Of a DNA stretch of 64,000 bases, positions 62,990 through 64,000 are shown piece after piece (position 1 is the first letter of the stretch; the number at the start of each line of letters is the position of its first letter). The notes beneath the pieces are model-generated. The model was not told the DNA's origin and did not search any database. It worked only from the letters and a program-made list of their open reading frames with translations. Location: NCBI GenBank assembly GCA_033239005.1, contig BSQZ01000006.1:3533501-3597500 (forward strand). The letters run 5' to 3'. Position numbers and translations under genes: made by a program. This DNA is from Lamellibrachia satsuma. Its lineage: Eukaryota > Annelida > Polychaeta > Sabellida > Siboglinidae.

Positions 62990-64000
62990 TGATAATTATC
63001 TCTAAAAGTGACGTATACATTGGCATAATAGTGTTGCCAGAATTAACTTTTCTTAACGTTGTAATTACACAAGCAATTATTTTGTCTAACAAAAATCTTC
63101 TTTTCCTATTAATAGAGTGACACAAGAAGATAATTATCTTCAAGTTGTCAAAATTTCAGCCAGATATGTCCATGCTAACTAAGGTATAATAGTGTAGGTT
63201 TTAACTTTTCATAGCAATGGCGGTAATTGCATAAGCAATTAATTTTATTGTTAATTATTTCTAACAAAAGAATTTTTTCATATTAATAGAATATCACGAG
63301 AATGCCATTATCTTTGAGTTGTCTAAATTTCAGCCAGATACGTACATACTATATGCAGGTTTTCGCTTTTCATAACAAAAGCGCTAATTACATAAGTAAT
63401 TAATTTTATTGTTAATTATTTCTTTAAAAAATTGTTTTCATATTAATAGAATATCATGAGAATGCCATTATCTTTGAGTGGTCTAAATTTTAGCCAGATA
63501 TGTACATGCTATATGCAGGTTTTCGCTTTTCATGACAAAAGCGCTAATTACATAAGCAATTAATTTTATTGTTAATTTCTAACAAAAAAATTGTTTTCAT
63601 AGTAATAGAATATCATGAGAATGCCATTATCTTTGAGTGGTCTAAATTTCAGCCATATATGTACATGCTATATGCAGGTTTTCGCTTGTCATAACAAAAG
63701 CACTAATTACATAAGCAATTAATTTTATTGTTAATTATTTCTAATAAAGATTTTGTTATTAACAAATAGAATATCATGAGAATGCCATTATCTTTGAGTG
63801 GTCCAAATTTCAGCCAGATATGTTCATGCTAACCAAGGTATAATATTAGTGCAGGTTGTTTGCTTTTCTTAACAATGGTGATAGTTACATAATATGTTAA
63901 TTGATCTGCTAATTTTTTTTCTAACAAAGATGATGTATTCATATTAACGGGATATCTTGAGAATGACATTATCTTCGAGTAGTCTAAATTTCAGCAAGAT
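62990..64000. repeat. Satellite-like array, 160-181 bp units, about six, running off the window
   Basis: Anchor CAGCCAGATATGT or variants at 63157, 63331, 63491, 63650, 63811 and 63992, giving spacings of 174, 160, 159, 161 and 181 bp. Each unit has TAATAGAATATCATGAGAAT, GCCATTATCTTTGAGT and AAGCAATTAATTTTATTGTT. The outer units (after 63157 and 63811) carry GCTAACYAAGGTATAATA, while the three inner ones carry CTATATGCAGG and are shorter. It may be an independent satellite or internal repeats of the element that carries the DUF7869-type gene. Confidence 0.9.

Overview
This is a window of animal nuclear DNA, AT-rich and dominated by introns, mobile elements and tandem repeats. Three observations set the kingdom: a spliced nuclear gene for a mitochondrial enzyme, several families of non-LTR retrotransposon (LINE), and tRNA-headed SINEs with an L2-like tail. 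The mix of elements (CR1-, Rex1-, Jockey- and I/Nimbus-like LINEs, Ty3/gypsy of K02A2.6 type, hAT-like elements, a DUF7869-type gene) fits a marine invertebrate, perhaps a mollusc or other lophotrochozoan. That placement is inference.

Two protein-coding loci can be read exon by exon. The first is ECI1 (mitochondrial enoyl-CoA delta isomerase 1), plus strand, 11276-16098. Its seven coding exons sum to exactly 900 nt (299 aa plus stop), every junction is GT-AG and in phase, and one exon is only 20 nt long. The second, 58552-62840 plus strand, is a multi-exon gene of the family I recall as DUF7869, with a probable RNase H-like/transposase-type core. Five junctions agree in phase, but a frameshift and stop near 59341-59358 and two frame changes near 62385-62440 make it a decaying copy or one carrying assembly errors. 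A proline-rich repeat reading frame at 1-324 may be the tail of a third gene cut by the window edge.

Layout. 1-5 kb: proline-rich repeat, a CR1-like LINE piece, a minus-strand Rex1-like LINE piece, a 29-bp minisatellite. 5-11 kb: a MITE-like repeat, (TA)n, and two further copies of the first LINE, one with a 910-bp hAT-like insertion in its endonuclease region. 11-17 kb: ECI1. 17-26 kb: LINE tail, a broken minus-strand gypsy element split by about 2 kb, a perfect 60-bp palindrome, and two converging LINE pieces. 26-37 kb: a GC-rich island, two sibling hAT-like elements with 8-bp target duplications, a SINE nested in a third TIR element, a 45-bp in-frame minisatellite, and an exact 100-bp tandem duplication. 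38-43 kb: three minisatellites and a SINE. 43-50 kb: a 2.2-kb element with long palindrome-rich inverted ends, then a 5'-truncated LINE. 50-58 kb: dispersed repeats and no recognisable gene. 58-64 kb: the DUF7869-type gene and a 160-180 bp satellite running off the window.

The genes do not form a pathway. ECI1 is an isolated housekeeping gene in a repeat-rich neighbourhood, and nearly everything else is transposon sequence or tandem repeat. Most long open frames outside the two loci arise from stop-free tandem repeats or lie antisense to elements.
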